Shown: positions 1 through 8,711 of the stretch, in pieces | How the letters are laid out: the number at the start of each line of letters is the position of its first letter | How positions within the stretch are numbered: the stretch's first letter is position 1 | NCBI GenBank assembly: GCA_016931415.1 | Contig: JAFGEW010000074.1 | Location: forward strand, 18,370 to 82,369 | DNA length: 64,000 bases | Direction of reading: 5' to 3' | From: Verrucomicrobiota bacterium | GTDB taxonomy: Bacteria > Auribacterota > JABMQX01 > JAFGEW01 | Position numbers and translations under genes: made by a program | Notes under the pieces: model-generated | The model's database searches: none | What the model saw: the letters and a program-made list of their open reading frames with translations, nothing else | Told to the model about the DNA's origin: nothing

Positions 1-2
1 CC

Positions 3-1313
3 ACGACGCCCGAGCAGGAACCGGACGAACAGAGGCAGCCTAACGAGCCGGACGTGGAGAAGGCGAAGATCTTCAGAGAGCTCAAGGACGTGCTCGACGC
101 GTTCATCGACGAACAGCGCCGTGTCATCGAGGCGCTTGAGAACCTCAAGGGCATGAAGCCCGAGGACTACACCGACGAGCAGCTCAAGCTCCAAGAGCAG
201 CTCAAGACGATCGAGGACCAGTGGTCCAAGTTCCTCCAGGAGAAATCCGCCGAGTTGGACAAGGTGCCCGAGCAGGTCTTCTCCGACCCGACCCTGCTCA
301 AGGAGCTGCGCATGATCTACGAGGAGGTGGACCTCGCCGCCGACGAGCTCTCCAAGCCCGGTGTCGACATCAAAGTCACCGAGGAGCAGGTGAGCGAGGG
401 CCTCGAGATGGCAAGCGAGCTGACGCACGAGCTCGAGAGGTGGCTCACCGCCGAATCAGACAAGATCAAGTGGGACCTCGATGAACCGAGCGAGCCCCTT
501 GACGTGCCGTACGCCGAACTGCCCGAGGAGCTTGCGGACATTATCGGCGACCTGATCCGCGAGGAGGAAGAGCTTTCTGCTGACATGGAGGACGTCTCGA
601 GCAGTTGGACAGACTCGCTCGACGCCAGCGCCGGTTGGGACGCCATGGACGGACCGATCAGCAACATGAGCGCCAAGGGCGTAACCGGCAACGTGCTTCC
701 GAACTCGACGGAGATCGGCGGCCGCAGCGGCGAGGGGCGCCAAGGCAAGTCGCACGGCGAGTTCGTCAGCGACACGGCGATCGGCAAGGGCGGCCGTCGC
801 ACACCGACGCGCAACACGAACGACCCGTACGAGAACGCTACGGTCAACGACCAGATGGACCAAGCGACCGGTGGCGCAACCGGCGGCGGCAAGCGCAGCG
901 GCGCCGGCGGCGAGGGCTTGCCCGGCCATGTACCGCCCGACCTTCAGGTCGAGATGGTGCGCCTCAACGGCAAGCAGGCCGACCTCATCGTCAAGGGCGA
1001 ACGTCTTATGCACAACCTCGCCAGGTTCAACTACAACGCCGACAAGCTGCGCGAGGTGCTCGACCTCATGCGCACGCTCAGCTATCGCCTGGGCGACTAC
1101 CGGTACACGGACCTCGTCGGCGCTCACAAGGAAATCGTCGAGGAGCTCAAGACGAGCCGCGAGCTGTTGCGCCACGAATACCGCACGCGCCGCGAGGAAG
1201 AGGCCGCCGTTCCGCCCAAGGTGCGCCGCGTGCTCAACGACACGATGGAGACCGAGTTCCCCGATCTCTACGGCGACCTGCTGCGCGAGTACTACAAAGC
1301 GATCAGCGAATAG
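3..1313 (+). CDS. Planctomycete-type coiled-coil protein, 5' end outside window
   Basis: The frame is open from the first bases of the window (TTPEQEPDEQRQ precedes the GTG at 54), so this is the C-terminal part of a longer protein and the true start lies upstream. The visible ~436 residues are strongly acidic and helical at the N side (EEVDLAADELSKPG), followed by a Gly/Ser/Asn-rich linker (GRSGEGRQGKSHGEFV, TGGGKRSGAGGEGL) and a second helical segment rich in Arg/Glu ending in LREYYKAISE. I associate this linker pattern with large planctomycete proteins near MoxR and DUF4159 genes; that is recollection, not a search. No catalytic motif is visible. It heads a + strand series of genes running to 5296. 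The lost N-terminus may hold membrane segments. Function unknown, perhaps a scaffold in a MoxR-associated system. Confidence 0.75.
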   Translation, partial: TTPEQEPDEQRQPNEPDVEKAKIFRELKDVLDAFIDEQRRVIEALENLKGMKPEDYTDEQLKLQEQLKTIEDQWSKFLQEKSAELDKVPEQVFSDPTLLKELRMIYEEVDLAADELSKPGVDIKVTEEQVSEGLEMASELTHELERWLTAESDKIKWDLDEPSEPLDVPYAELPEELADIIGDLIREEEELSADMEDVSSSWTDSLDASAGWDAMDGPISNMSAKGVTGNVLPNSTEIGGRSGEGRQGKSHGEFVSDTAIGKGGRRTPTRNTNDPYENATVNDQMDQATGGATGGGKRSGAGGEGLPGHVPPDLQVEMVRLNGKQADLIVKGERLMHNLARFNYNADKLREVLDLMRTLSYRLGDYRYTDLVGAHKEIVEELKTSRELLRHEYRTRREEEAAVPPKVRRVLNDTMETEFPDLYGDLLREYYKAISE

Positions 1314-1339
1314 GCGAAGACCCTCAACGGGACAGCGTG

Positions 1340-2422
1340 ATGCGCGCCCTGCTCATTAAGACAACCGTCCTTGCCGCCGCGGTGCTCGCGATGGCGACTG
1401 CGTTCTCGGCCTCCTCCAAGAACCTCGTGCCCAACGGCGACTTCGAGCAGGGGATGGACGCGCCTGCGCCGTGGGATCCGTTGCCCGACGACGGCACGGT
1501 GCGCTGGGCGACCGACAACGCCGAGCACGGCAAGGTTATCCGGTTCAGCCTGACCACGGCAGTGGCCGAAGGCCCCGGCGTGCTCTGGTACAGCGGCGCC
1601 ATCCCCGTTGAGCACGGCAGAACCTACCGCTTCAGCGTCGACGTGAAGAGCTTGGGCCCCGTGCCGCGCCCGTTCATCAAGGGCTACGCGCCGATGCCCG
1701 ACGCAAGCGGCACGGTCGAAGCGCGCCCGCTCTATCAGAAGCAGAGCAAGTTTGACGTCGGCGGCGAGTGGGAGACCATCTCATTCGACTTCGTGCCACA
1801 GAACGCCTCTACCCATCCCGACGCAAAGATCCGCTGGGTGCGCATCATGCTCTACGCCTACCTCAAGCCCGGCGACTGCTACTGGGACAACGCGTGCATC
1901 ACGGAGGTGGCAAGCAAGCTGCCGAACGGCGCCTTCGAGAACGGCGACAGCTCCCCCGAGGGCTGGACGCCACTGCCCGACGACGGATCGGTCCGCTGGG
2001 AGCGCGACGCGCGCAGCGGGAAGTGCCTCATCATTGCTCCGCCCGACGGCAAGCGCACGACGTACGCGAGCCAGGCGCATCGCGTCACGATGGGCTACAC
2101 CTACCGCTTCTCCGTGGACGTGAAGGCGCACGGGTGCACGCCCGAGCTGGTCGTCGAGGGACTTGTGCCGTCGAAGACGCCGGAGGCGTTCGATCTCCGC
2201 ACAACGTACGAGCCGAAGCCATTCGACGGCGGACGCAACTGGACGACGTGGCAGTTCGATTTCACCGTCGAGCGGCCCGAACACCCGGGCCCGGCAAACG
2301 CGGTGCGCTGGGTGCGCGTTCAACTCGGTGCGAGCGGCGGGCCGGGCAAGGTCTACTTCGACAACGTGCGCCTCGAGCCCGTACAGCTCGCGACGCGAGA
2401 ACAAGGGAAGCAGAAGTGGTAG
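1340..2422 (+). CDS. Secreted protein with two CBM-like beta-sandwich domains
   Basis: This 360-aa protein starts with a clear signal peptide (MRALLIKTTVLAAAVLAMA, cleavage near the FSA/SSK region). It contains two similar halves, about residues 25-190 and 195-355. Each begins with NLVPNGDFEQG or KLPNGAFENGD, followed by W..LPDDG.VRW, and ends with a predicted strand such as GDCYWDNACI or GKVYFDNVRL. This is the layout of CBM4/9-like galactose-binding folds, often used to bind carbohydrate or mediate surface contacts. No enzyme domain is attached. The ATG at 1340 is chosen because the signal peptide begins there; the open frame upstream (from 605) overlaps the preceding gene and has no coding character. 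The gene lies 26 bases after the previous stop, so is probably in the same operon. The ligand is unknown. Confidence 0.8.
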   Translation: MRALLIKTTVLAAAVLAMATAFSASSKNLVPNGDFEQGMDAPAPWDPLPDDGTVRWATDNAEHGKVIRFSLTTAVAEGPGVLWYSGAIPVEHGRTYRFSVDVKSLGPVPRPFIKGYAPMPDASGTVEARPLYQKQSKFDVGGEWETISFDFVPQNASTHPDAKIRWVRIMLYAYLKPGDCYWDNACITEVASKLPNGAFENGDSSPEGWTPLPDDGSVRWERDARSGKCLIIAPPDGKRTTYASQAHRVTMGYTYRFSVDVKAHGCTPELVVEGLVPSKTPEAFDLRTTYEPKPFDGGRNWTTWQFDFTVERPEHPGPANAVRWVRVQLGASGGPGKVYFDNVRLEPVQLATREQGKQKW

Positions 2423-2437
2423 GGCGCGCGTATCATC

Positions 2438-2768
2438 GTGGCGGTGTTGCTCGTCGCGTTTGCCGCGACCGGCACGCCCCTTGGCACCTGCCGTGCTGGG
2501 CGGGCCGCTCCGAGCTCGCCATCGAGCGCCGCCACGCGCGAGCAGCCAAGCGGTATGAAGCGCTCAGCATCGACACGGTCGAGCCACCGGAACACAAGCC
2601 GGAGGCGCACCACGTGCTCACCACGTTGCCCGTCGCCCGGCGCAAGACGATCGAGGCGCGCGCATTGGCCGAGCGGCTCAGAGAAGCGTTCCCGACGAAT
2701 CACGTCATCGAGACGCCAGGCAAGACACTCGGCCGCACCACGGCGATCGATGGAGGCGCAGGCACGGC

Positions 2769-2784
<16 letters not shown>
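2438..2784 (+). CDS. Small gene, probably frameshifted (secreted N-terminus, second frame C-terminus)
   Basis: Between the CBM-like gene and MoxR lies about 350 bases of coding-like sequence that no single frame explains. A GTG at 2438 opens a signal-peptide-like stretch (MAVLLVAFAATGTPLGTC). The best coding frame downstream is one base off: from about 2505 to the TGA at 2784 it reads SELAIERRHARAAKRYEA ... TTAIDGGAGTAWQSN with GC-rich third positions. That second frame has no ATG, GTG or TTG anywhere near its beginning. The simplest reading is one small secreted protein of roughly 110 residues broken by a frameshift near 2480-2510, either a sequence error or a real mutation. Its end overlaps the MoxR start by 16 bases, as expected for a coupled gene. 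No family recognised. Confidence 0.45.
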
Positions 2785-3773
<989 letters not shown>

Positions 3774-3796
3774 CCGGTCGTTCCGGAGGTCGAGCT

Positions 3797-5296
3797 ATGA
3801 AGACCCGACATATCGTCTCCGCGGTGGTTGGGCTTGCCGTGCTCGCCACAACGATCACAACGGTGTACGCGACGAGCTGTGGCCCGCCGCCCAGCTCGAG
3901 TCCGCAACGCATCAAGGGCGGCGAGAGCTTCCCGCCCCTGCCCCTGCCGGTAACACCCCTGCGCCGCACCGAGAAGAAACGCCCGCCGTCGCCGCCGGTC
4001 CTCGTCGTCAAGGTCCGCTGGGGCGCCATGGTCAAAGGCGAGAAGGACGGCAAGCCATACTTCTACGAGGACTGGACCACCGACCCGAACGACATCAAGA
4101 ACCTGCTCAAGACCACAACGACGATTCTCGACATCCCGTACACGTCGCGCGAGATGCCGCTCGACGAGTTCGACTTCGACCCGGCGCAGACGCCCGTCCT
4201 CTACTTCACGGGCCACGAGGCGATCTCGTTCAGCGACGGGCAACGTGCAAAACTGCGTGCCTACGTCGTGCAGGGCGGCACGATCTGGGGCGATGCGTGC
4301 TGCGGCTCGGACGACTTCGCCACGGCGTTCCGCAACGAGATGGGCCACGTCTTCCCGACGCAGCCGCTGCGGATCCTCCCCGTCGACCACCCGATCTACT
4401 CGATCTACTACACGGTGACGCGGGCAAGATACAAGATCGATGCACGATTCAGCACCGACGTGCCGAAGCTCGAAGGCATCAGCATCGGATGCCGCGCCGC
4501 GGTCATCTTCTCGCCCTACGACCTGAGCTGCGGCTGGGATAACCACACCCACGACACCGGCAAGCGATACGACGTTGCCGACGCGAACCGCCTCGGCATC
4601 AACATGACCGCCTACGCGCTTGCCTACTACAAGACCGGCCTCATGCTGCGCCATCGCGTCGAGTACGCGAAAGCCGGGCCGACGGGCGATAACGACTTTT
4701 TCATCGGCAAGATCGTTCACGACGGCGATTGGGACACCGACCCGAACGCGCTGCAGAACCTCATGCTCGCCGCCGGCCGCGCGACGAAGGTCAAGGTCAA
4801 CTTCCAGGAGCGGCCCGTCGAGCTCGTAAAGGCCGACCTGTTCGACTTCCCGTTCCTCTACATGTCGGGCCACGACAGCTTCACGCTGTCCGACGAAGAG
4901 ATCGGTGCGTTGCGCAAGTACCTCGAGGGCGGCGGCTTCCTGCTCGCCGACGCCTGTTGTGGCCGTGCGGGATTCGACCTCTCGTTCCGCAAGCTCGCCA
5001 CCGCGTTGTTTCCAGACGCGGCACTCGAGCGCCTGCCCGACGACCACGAGATCTTCAAGGTGCATGCGACGATCAACACGGTCCAGTACACACCGCTTGT
5101 GCAGGCCGAGAAGCCCGGCTTCGCCTCGCCGCACCTCGAGGGCGTCACGCTCGACGGCCGTCTCGTGCTCGTCTATTCGAGATACGACCTTGGCAACGGC
5201 TGGGAGCAGATCCCGCACCCGCACACACGTGGCGTGGCGAGCAGCGACGCGTTCAAGATCGGCATCAACGCGATCATCTACACAATGACGCATTGA
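3797..5296 (+). CDS. Secreted protein with two tandem DUF4159 domains
   Basis: This 499-aa protein has an N-terminal signal segment (residues 1-25, MKTRHIVSAVVGLAVLATT). The sequence ATSC at 25-28 could be a weak lipobox, so it may be a lipoprotein. A Pro-rich linker (to about 68) is followed by two copies of the same domain, about 70-285 and 295-499. Matching landmarks are FYEDWTTDP and HDGDWDTDP, LYFTGHEAISFS and LYMSGHDSFTLS, GGTIWGDACCGSDDF and GGFLLADACCGRAGF, and LGINMTAYALAYY and IGINAIIYTMTH. The repeated ADACCG core and the GINxxxY ending are typical of DUF4159, a family related to class-I glutamine-amidotransferase-like folds. An AGGAGG-like site (GGAGG, 3785-3789) fixes the ATG. 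DUF4159 proteins are normally single-domain or part of larger membrane proteins; function is unknown. Confidence 0.85.
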   Translation: MKTRHIVSAVVGLAVLATTITTVYATSCGPPPSSSPQRIKGGESFPPLPLPVTPLRRTEKKRPPSPPVLVVKVRWGAMVKGEKDGKPYFYEDWTTDPNDIKNLLKTTTTILDIPYTSREMPLDEFDFDPAQTPVLYFTGHEAISFSDGQRAKLRAYVVQGGTIWGDACCGSDDFATAFRNEMGHVFPTQPLRILPVDHPIYSIYYTVTRARYKIDARFSTDVPKLEGISIGCRAAVIFSPYDLSCGWDNHTHDTGKRYDVADANRLGINMTAYALAYYKTGLMLRHRVEYAKAGPTGDNDFFIGKIVHDGDWDTDPNALQNLMLAAGRATKVKVNFQERPVELVKADLFDFPFLYMSGHDSFTLSDEEIGALRKYLEGGGFLLADACCGRAGFDLSFRKLATALFPDAALERLPDDHEIFKVHATINTVQYTPLVQAEKPGFASPHLEGVTLDGRLVLVYSRYDLGNGWEQIPHPHTRGVASSDAFKIGINAIIYTMTH

Positions 5297-5391
5297 GAAC
5301 AGGAATTGGCCACAGATTCGCACAGATACAACAGACTCGAGTGTGTCTCGGCCAGTCCCAGCTGTGCGAATCTGTGGCTGATTCCTTGTCT
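5297..5391. repeat. Long inverted repeat with CCACAGATTCGCACAG core
   Basis: A perfect 17-base pair of arms, GCCACAGATTCGCACAG at 5309-5325 and its reverse complement at 5362-5378, is separated by a 36-base loop. The symmetry continues imperfectly outward (AGGAAT on the left at 5302-5306 matches ATTCCT on the right) to give about 30-base arms. It begins directly after the stop codon of the DUF4159 gene and ends just before the Shine-Dalgarno of the next gene. The CCACAGATT...CACAGAT core resembles a repeat I recall as dispersed between genes in several environmental bacteria. It could act as a REP-like element, or as a terminator/mRNA-stabilising hairpin. There is no U-tract. Confidence 0.7.
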
Positions 5392-5408
5392 GTGAGGAGA
5401 CTCACATC

Positions 5409-6320
5409 GTGCGTGTGTGCGCCGTTGACATCGGGACGAGTTCGGTGCGGTCAATCGTTGCCGACGTGACCCCGCCGTCGGGCGTCGCGGTCGTCAACTA
5501 CAACGGGCGGATCACGCGCCTCGGCGAGGGTTTCGGCTCGACGGACACGCTCAAGCCGGAGGCCATTGACCGCACCGTGCATGCCGCAGCGCAGTTCGTC
5601 GAGCACGGCAAGCGTCTCGGTGCGTCGGCCTTCAAGCTCGTCGCCACAAGCGCCGCCCGCGATGCTCACAATGGGGACGCGCTTGTCGCGGCCTTGCGCG
5701 ACGCGACCGGCCTCACGCCGGAGATCATCACGGGTGAACGCGAGGCGGCCTTGGTGCTTGCCGGCGTGCGAGCGAGCGGCCTGCTTGCTTCGGACTCAGC
5801 TGTTGTCATCGACGTTGGTGGCGGCAGCACTGAGCTCATCGCGGTCAGCCCCGGTCAGCCGTCGCAGCTTCGTTCCGTCAACGTCGGCGCTGTGCGCCTT
5901 GCCGAGCGTTTCATCACCAGTGATCCACCAACGCCCGACGAGGTCGCCGCGGCATCGGCACATGCCGCAGCAACGCTTGCGGAGGTCGACATCGTCCATT
6001 GCCCACACCGTGTCGTCGGTCTCGGTGGAACGATCACGACCATTGCCGCCATGCTTCAGTCGCTCGCCGCATATGACGCCGCTGCTGTTCACGGCACCAC
6101 GATCACGCTCGACGACGTGGAGTCGCTCCTCACCCTCACAACGCGTCTCACCACCGAGCAGCGACGTGCGCTGCCCGGCCTGGAGCCCGGCCGCGAGGAC
6201 ATCATCGTGGCGGGGTGTTTGATCGTGCGCGCCGCTCTGCAGACCGCGCGTTCGGGAAGCCTGCGCGTCTCCACGGCAGGCATCCTTCACGGCATCGCTC
6301 TCGACGCCGCCGGGATGTAG
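5409..6320 (+). CDS. Ppx/GppA-family phosphatase
   Basis: A 303-aa member of the Ppx/GppA family (exopolyphosphatase / pppGpp phosphatase, ASKHA fold), matching the short single-domain form. Visible motifs: phosphate-1 loop VDIGTSSVRSIVAD at the N-terminus, TSAARDAHNGDAL, the phosphate-2 loop VIDVGGGSTELIAV, and VGLGGTITTIAAM. Such enzymes hydrolyse polyphosphate chains or convert pppGpp to ppGpp in the cytoplasm; the sequence does not separate the two. The start is GTG at 5409 with a good ribosome-binding site (GAGGAG, 5394-5399). It is separated from the upstream operon by a long inverted repeat and converges with purN. Confidence 0.9.
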   Translation: MRVCAVDIGTSSVRSIVADVTPPSGVAVVNYNGRITRLGEGFGSTDTLKPEAIDRTVHAAAQFVEHGKRLGASAFKLVATSAARDAHNGDALVAALRDATGLTPEIITGEREAALVLAGVRASGLLASDSAVVIDVGGGSTELIAVSPGQPSQLRSVNVGAVRLAERFITSDPPTPDEVAAASAHAAATLAEVDIVHCPHRVVGLGGTITTIAAMLQSLAAYDAAAVHGTTITLDDVESLLTLTTRLTTEQRRALPGLEPGREDIIVAGCLIVRAALQTARSGSLRVSTAGILHGIALDAAGM

Positions 6321-6363
6321 GAAGGAGATTCCCGTCCTTGCCGCGCGTATCACGCGCAATCGC

Positions 6364-6969
6364 TCATGCGAGCTTGATCGTTCCGTCGGCGATCTTGCCG
6401 ATGATCTCCGAGTAGAACTCGTGCTCGATCTCAAGCACGCGCCGCTGGAGTGTCTCGGGTGTATCGCCAGGCTCGACGGGCAGCTTGGTCTGCCCCAGAA
6501 TCGCGCCGTGGTCGTACTGCTCGTCAACGAGGTGCACGGTCACGCCCGTCTCCGTGTCGCCTGACGCGATCACCGACTCGTGCACATGGATGCCGTACTT
6601 GCCCTCGCCGCCGTGTCTGGGCAATAGCGCGGGATGGATGTTAACGATCCGATTGCGGAACGCGTCGAGCATAGCCGGCCCGAGCCTCTTCATGTACCCG
6701 GCGAGCACAACGAGCTCGACGCCGTGGCGGCGCAATACCTCAACAAGCGCGCGGTCCTCGGCGCCCTCGCCTGGATAGCGCACGGCGTTGACCACGTCGC
6801 CCGGCACGCCGGCCGTCCTCGCCCGCTCGAGTACCTGCGCATGCGCGTTGTTCGACACGACTACGGCGATCTCCGCATTGATCGCCCCGGTGCGCACGTT
6901 GTCAATGATCGCCTGCGCGTTTGAGCCACCGTGCGACGCGAGAATCCCAAGCTTCAGCTTCGCCATCAT
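6364..6969 (-). CDS. purN: Phosphoribosylglycinamide formyltransferase (GAR transformylase)
   Basis: This 201-aa protein matches PurN, which transfers the formyl group of 10-formyl-tetrahydrofolate to GAR in step three of purine synthesis. Visible are LGILASHGGSNAQAII (GAR-binding region), VVVSNNAHAQVLERA, the catalytic-site segment IVNIHPALLPRHGGEGKYG with Asn and His, GVTVHLVDEQYDHGAILGQ containing the catalytic Asp, and the C-terminal EHEFYSEII. Two adjacent ATG codons are possible (6969 or 6966). The first overlaps the stop of the endonuclease III gene as ATGATGG, and a GGAGAGG site lies just upstream. It is the last gene of the - strand run that begins at the ArsR regulator, and it converges with the Ppx gene. 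Confidence 0.95.
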   Translation of the reverse strand: MMAKLKLGILASHGGSNAQAIIDNVRTGAINAEIAVVVSNNAHAQVLERARTAGVPGDVVNAVRYPGEGAEDRALVEVLRRHGVELVVLAGYMKRLGPAMLDAFRNRIVNIHPALLPRHGGEGKYGIHVHESVIASGDTETGVTVHLVDEQYDHGAILGQTKLPVEPGDTPETLQRRVLEIEHEFYSEIIGKIADGTIKLA

Positions 6970-7634
6970 CGCCTCTCCATCTCTTCCACGGGCACGCCGA
7001 CTTTCGGACACGACCGCCTGAGCATGCACGCGCCGCACAGCGCCCGCGGCGCCCTGCACACGCGCCGGCCGTGTTCGATCATATTGAGGTGAAACGAGTA
7101 CGCCTTCGGCGCCGGGACGAGGCGGCCCATCACCTCGTGCGCCCGCTCGCGAGTCGCCTTCTGCTCGACAAAGCCCATCCGTTTCGATAGCCGGAAGATG
7201 TGCGTATCGACGGGGAACACGTCCTGACCGAGCGCGAACACCTGCACGACCTTGACCGTCTTGAGCCCCACGCCGTCGAACCCACCGAGAATCGCTTCCA
7301 CCTCCTCGGGTGGTCGCTCGCGAAGTGCCGTCAGGTCGTACCCGCCGAACTGCTCCTTGATCTGGCGCAGGATGCGCTGGATGCGAACGCTCTTGACGTT
7401 GGCGATCCCGCCGACGCGAATCGCATCCGCCAGCTTGCGCGCCGACGCCGTCGCCACGTCATCCCACGTCGGGAAGCGCTCGCGCATCGTGTCGTAGGCG
7501 CGGTCGCGGTTCACGTCATTCGTGTTCTGCGACAGCACGGTGAGGACCAGCGACTCGAGCGGATCGTCGAGCCGCGTCCTGACCTTCTCGCCGTACGCCT
7601 TCTCCAGCGCCCGTATCGCCGTCGTGATCTTCAT
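6966..7634 (-). CDS. nth: Endonuclease III (DNA glycosylase/AP lyase)
   Basis: A 222-aa endonuclease III, the base-excision-repair enzyme that removes oxidised pyrimidines and cleaves the abasic site. The helix-hairpin-helix is LGGFDGVGLKTVKVV and carries the catalytic Lys; the catalytic Asp is in FPVDTHIFRLSKRMG. The C-terminal [4Fe-4S] cluster motif is complete: C-x6-C-x2-C-x5-C in CRAPRALCGACMLRRSC. Length is normal. The ATG at 7634 begins MKITTAIRALEKAYG, the usual N-terminus; the open frame further upstream (to 8087) is not coding. The stop overlaps the purN start by 4 bases, so the two are translationally coupled. Confidence 0.95.
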   Translation of the reverse strand: MKITTAIRALEKAYGEKVRTRLDDPLESLVLTVLSQNTNDVNRDRAYDTMRERFPTWDDVATASARKLADAIRVGGIANVKSVRIQRILRQIKEQFGGYDLTALRERPPEEVEAILGGFDGVGLKTVKVVQVFALGQDVFPVDTHIFRLSKRMGFVEQKATRERAHEVMGRLVPAPKAYSFHLNMIEHGRRVCRAPRALCGACMLRRSCPKVGVPVEEMERR

Positions 7635-7805
7635 GGCCGTGATGGTACCGGAAGGGCCCGAGCACGGCAAGCCGTGCAGACGCGATTGTTTCGAACAGGA
7701 TCGACACAAGATACTCTTTGACCCTTTCCATCCTGCAAGAAGTCCTCCAAGGCGCGGCAGAAACGAATACGACCCGGCAGCTCGAACCGCACCGGCCACG
7801 TCCTG

Positions 7806-7840
7806 GCCTGAATCTGGCCACCGCAAGGAGGGATTCAGGC
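7806..7840 (-). terminator. Weak hairpin downstream of the 7886 gene
   Basis: A 9-base perfect inverted repeat, GCCTGAATC (7806-7814) with its complement (7832-7840), encloses a 17-base loop. It lies 45 bases beyond the stop of the unknown - strand gene at 7886 and before nth. There is no U-tract, so termination is only a possibility. The rest of the 7635-7885 gap shows nothing I can name. Confidence 0.3.
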
Positions 7841-7885
7841 AGATTCCCGAGCAGAAACCAGCAGGGCAGACCAACGGAAGGAACG

Positions 7886-8290
7886 TCACGGCTGAGAGGC
7901 ACCACCCTGGGCGTCGCCTGCAGCCTGTTGTTGGGACACCACCAGCTTCAGCTCTCTCAGGACCTCCAATACGGCCTCTGGATCCCGCTGCGCATGGTAG
8001 TTCACGTGAACCTTGACCGTCCCGCTCACACGAGGCAGCCTGGTAACCGCCAAGTCGAAGGGCGGAAGCAGCCTCGGGTCCGACCATTGCTGCGCGAGGA
8101 CTGCGACCGGCACGCTCGTGACCATGCTCCAGGTTGCCTTGCCACCCTCGATCCTGGGAAGATACCTGTCCTGGATGATGCGTGCCAGACCGCCCACCGT
8201 GGTCTCGTCCGGTACAGCGAAGCTCGTCGCGTGAGGAGCGTCCACATCATCCCCAGCGCAGACGCTTTCCCTTGTCAAGTTGACTCGCAT
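7886..8290 (-). CDS. Conserved hypothetical protein downstream of hgcAB
   Basis: A 134-aa open frame with good coding character, beginning MRVNLTRESVCAGDDVDAPH and containing ATSFAVPDETTVGGLARII, YLPRIEGGKATWSM and PVAVLAQQWSDPRLLPP. The sequence is soluble with no signal peptide or membrane helix and has a Gln/Ala-rich tail. The N-terminal pattern (LTRESVCAGDD..APH) seems familiar from uncharacterised bacterial proteins, but I cannot name a family. It starts at ATG 8290, 113 bases after the hgcB stop and on the same strand, so it could share the hgcAB transcript. Whether it has anything to do with mercury is not shown by the sequence. Confidence 0.7.
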   Translation of the reverse strand: MRVNLTRESVCAGDDVDAPHATSFAVPDETTVGGLARIIQDRYLPRIEGGKATWSMVTSVPVAVLAQQWSDPRLLPPFDLAVTRLPRVSGTVKVHVNYHAQRDPEAVLEVLRELKLVVSQQQAAGDAQGGASQP

Positions 8291-8403
8291 GTTGTCGACC
8301 TAGCCGCATTCACGTCGTGCCCGTATGGACCCTGTTTCGTCGCTTGCCCCAGCATACCACGTCTACCTGCGGCCGGGCCGGCACGTCGCGACGCGACAGG
8401 AAC

Positions 8404-8700
8404 TCAGCAGCAGGACGACTTGTCTGAGCAGCCGCACGTGGGCTCAGTGCGCTGGAGCGCACCTTGAATGACACCCGTGGCGCAGCCCACGCCGGAGCGC
8501 ACGGCGATCGCGTCGACGGGGCAGTTGACCGCGCACGCGCCGCATTCCATGCAGGCGTCAAGATCGACGATGCGCGCTTTGCTGTCCTCGATGACAAACA
8601 CGGCATGCGGGCAGACGATGGTGCACATGCCACAGCCGATGCAGGTCTCCACGTCGAGCTTGAGGGTCGAGACGTTTCGCAGGTATCTGAGCTGCTTCAT
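8404..8700 (-). CDS. hgcB: HgcB, 2[4Fe-4S] ferredoxin of mercury methylation
   Basis: This 98-aa protein has all the hallmarks of HgcB, which donates electrons to the corrinoid protein HgcA and probably delivers Hg(II) to it. The N-terminus MKQLRYLRNVSTLKLDVETC is HgcB-like. Two cluster motifs follow: Cys20-23-26-30 (CIGCGMCTIVCP) and Cys50-53-56-60 (CMECGACAVNCP). Cys73 (VGCATGVI) corresponds to the HgcB-specific cysteine required in Pseudodesulfovibrio mercurii ND132. The chain ends in a vicinal pair, Cys97-Cys98, with additional cysteines at 89 and 91. Ordinary ferredoxins lack Cys73 and the terminal pair. The start is ATG 8700, 11 bases after the hgcA stop, with AGGGAAAG overlapping that stop. 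It completes the hgcA-hgcB pair. Confidence 0.96.
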   Translation of the reverse strand: MKQLRYLRNVSTLKLDVETCIGCGMCTIVCPHAVFVIEDSKARIVDLDACMECGACAVNCPVDAIAVRSGVGCATGVIQGALQRTEPTCGCSDKSSCC

Positions 8701-8711
8701 CGATGCTTTCC

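Noticed and set aside
605..1339. N-terminal extension of the CBM-like protein
   Set aside because: It overlaps the preceding gene in another frame and would bury the signal peptide that begins at 1340.
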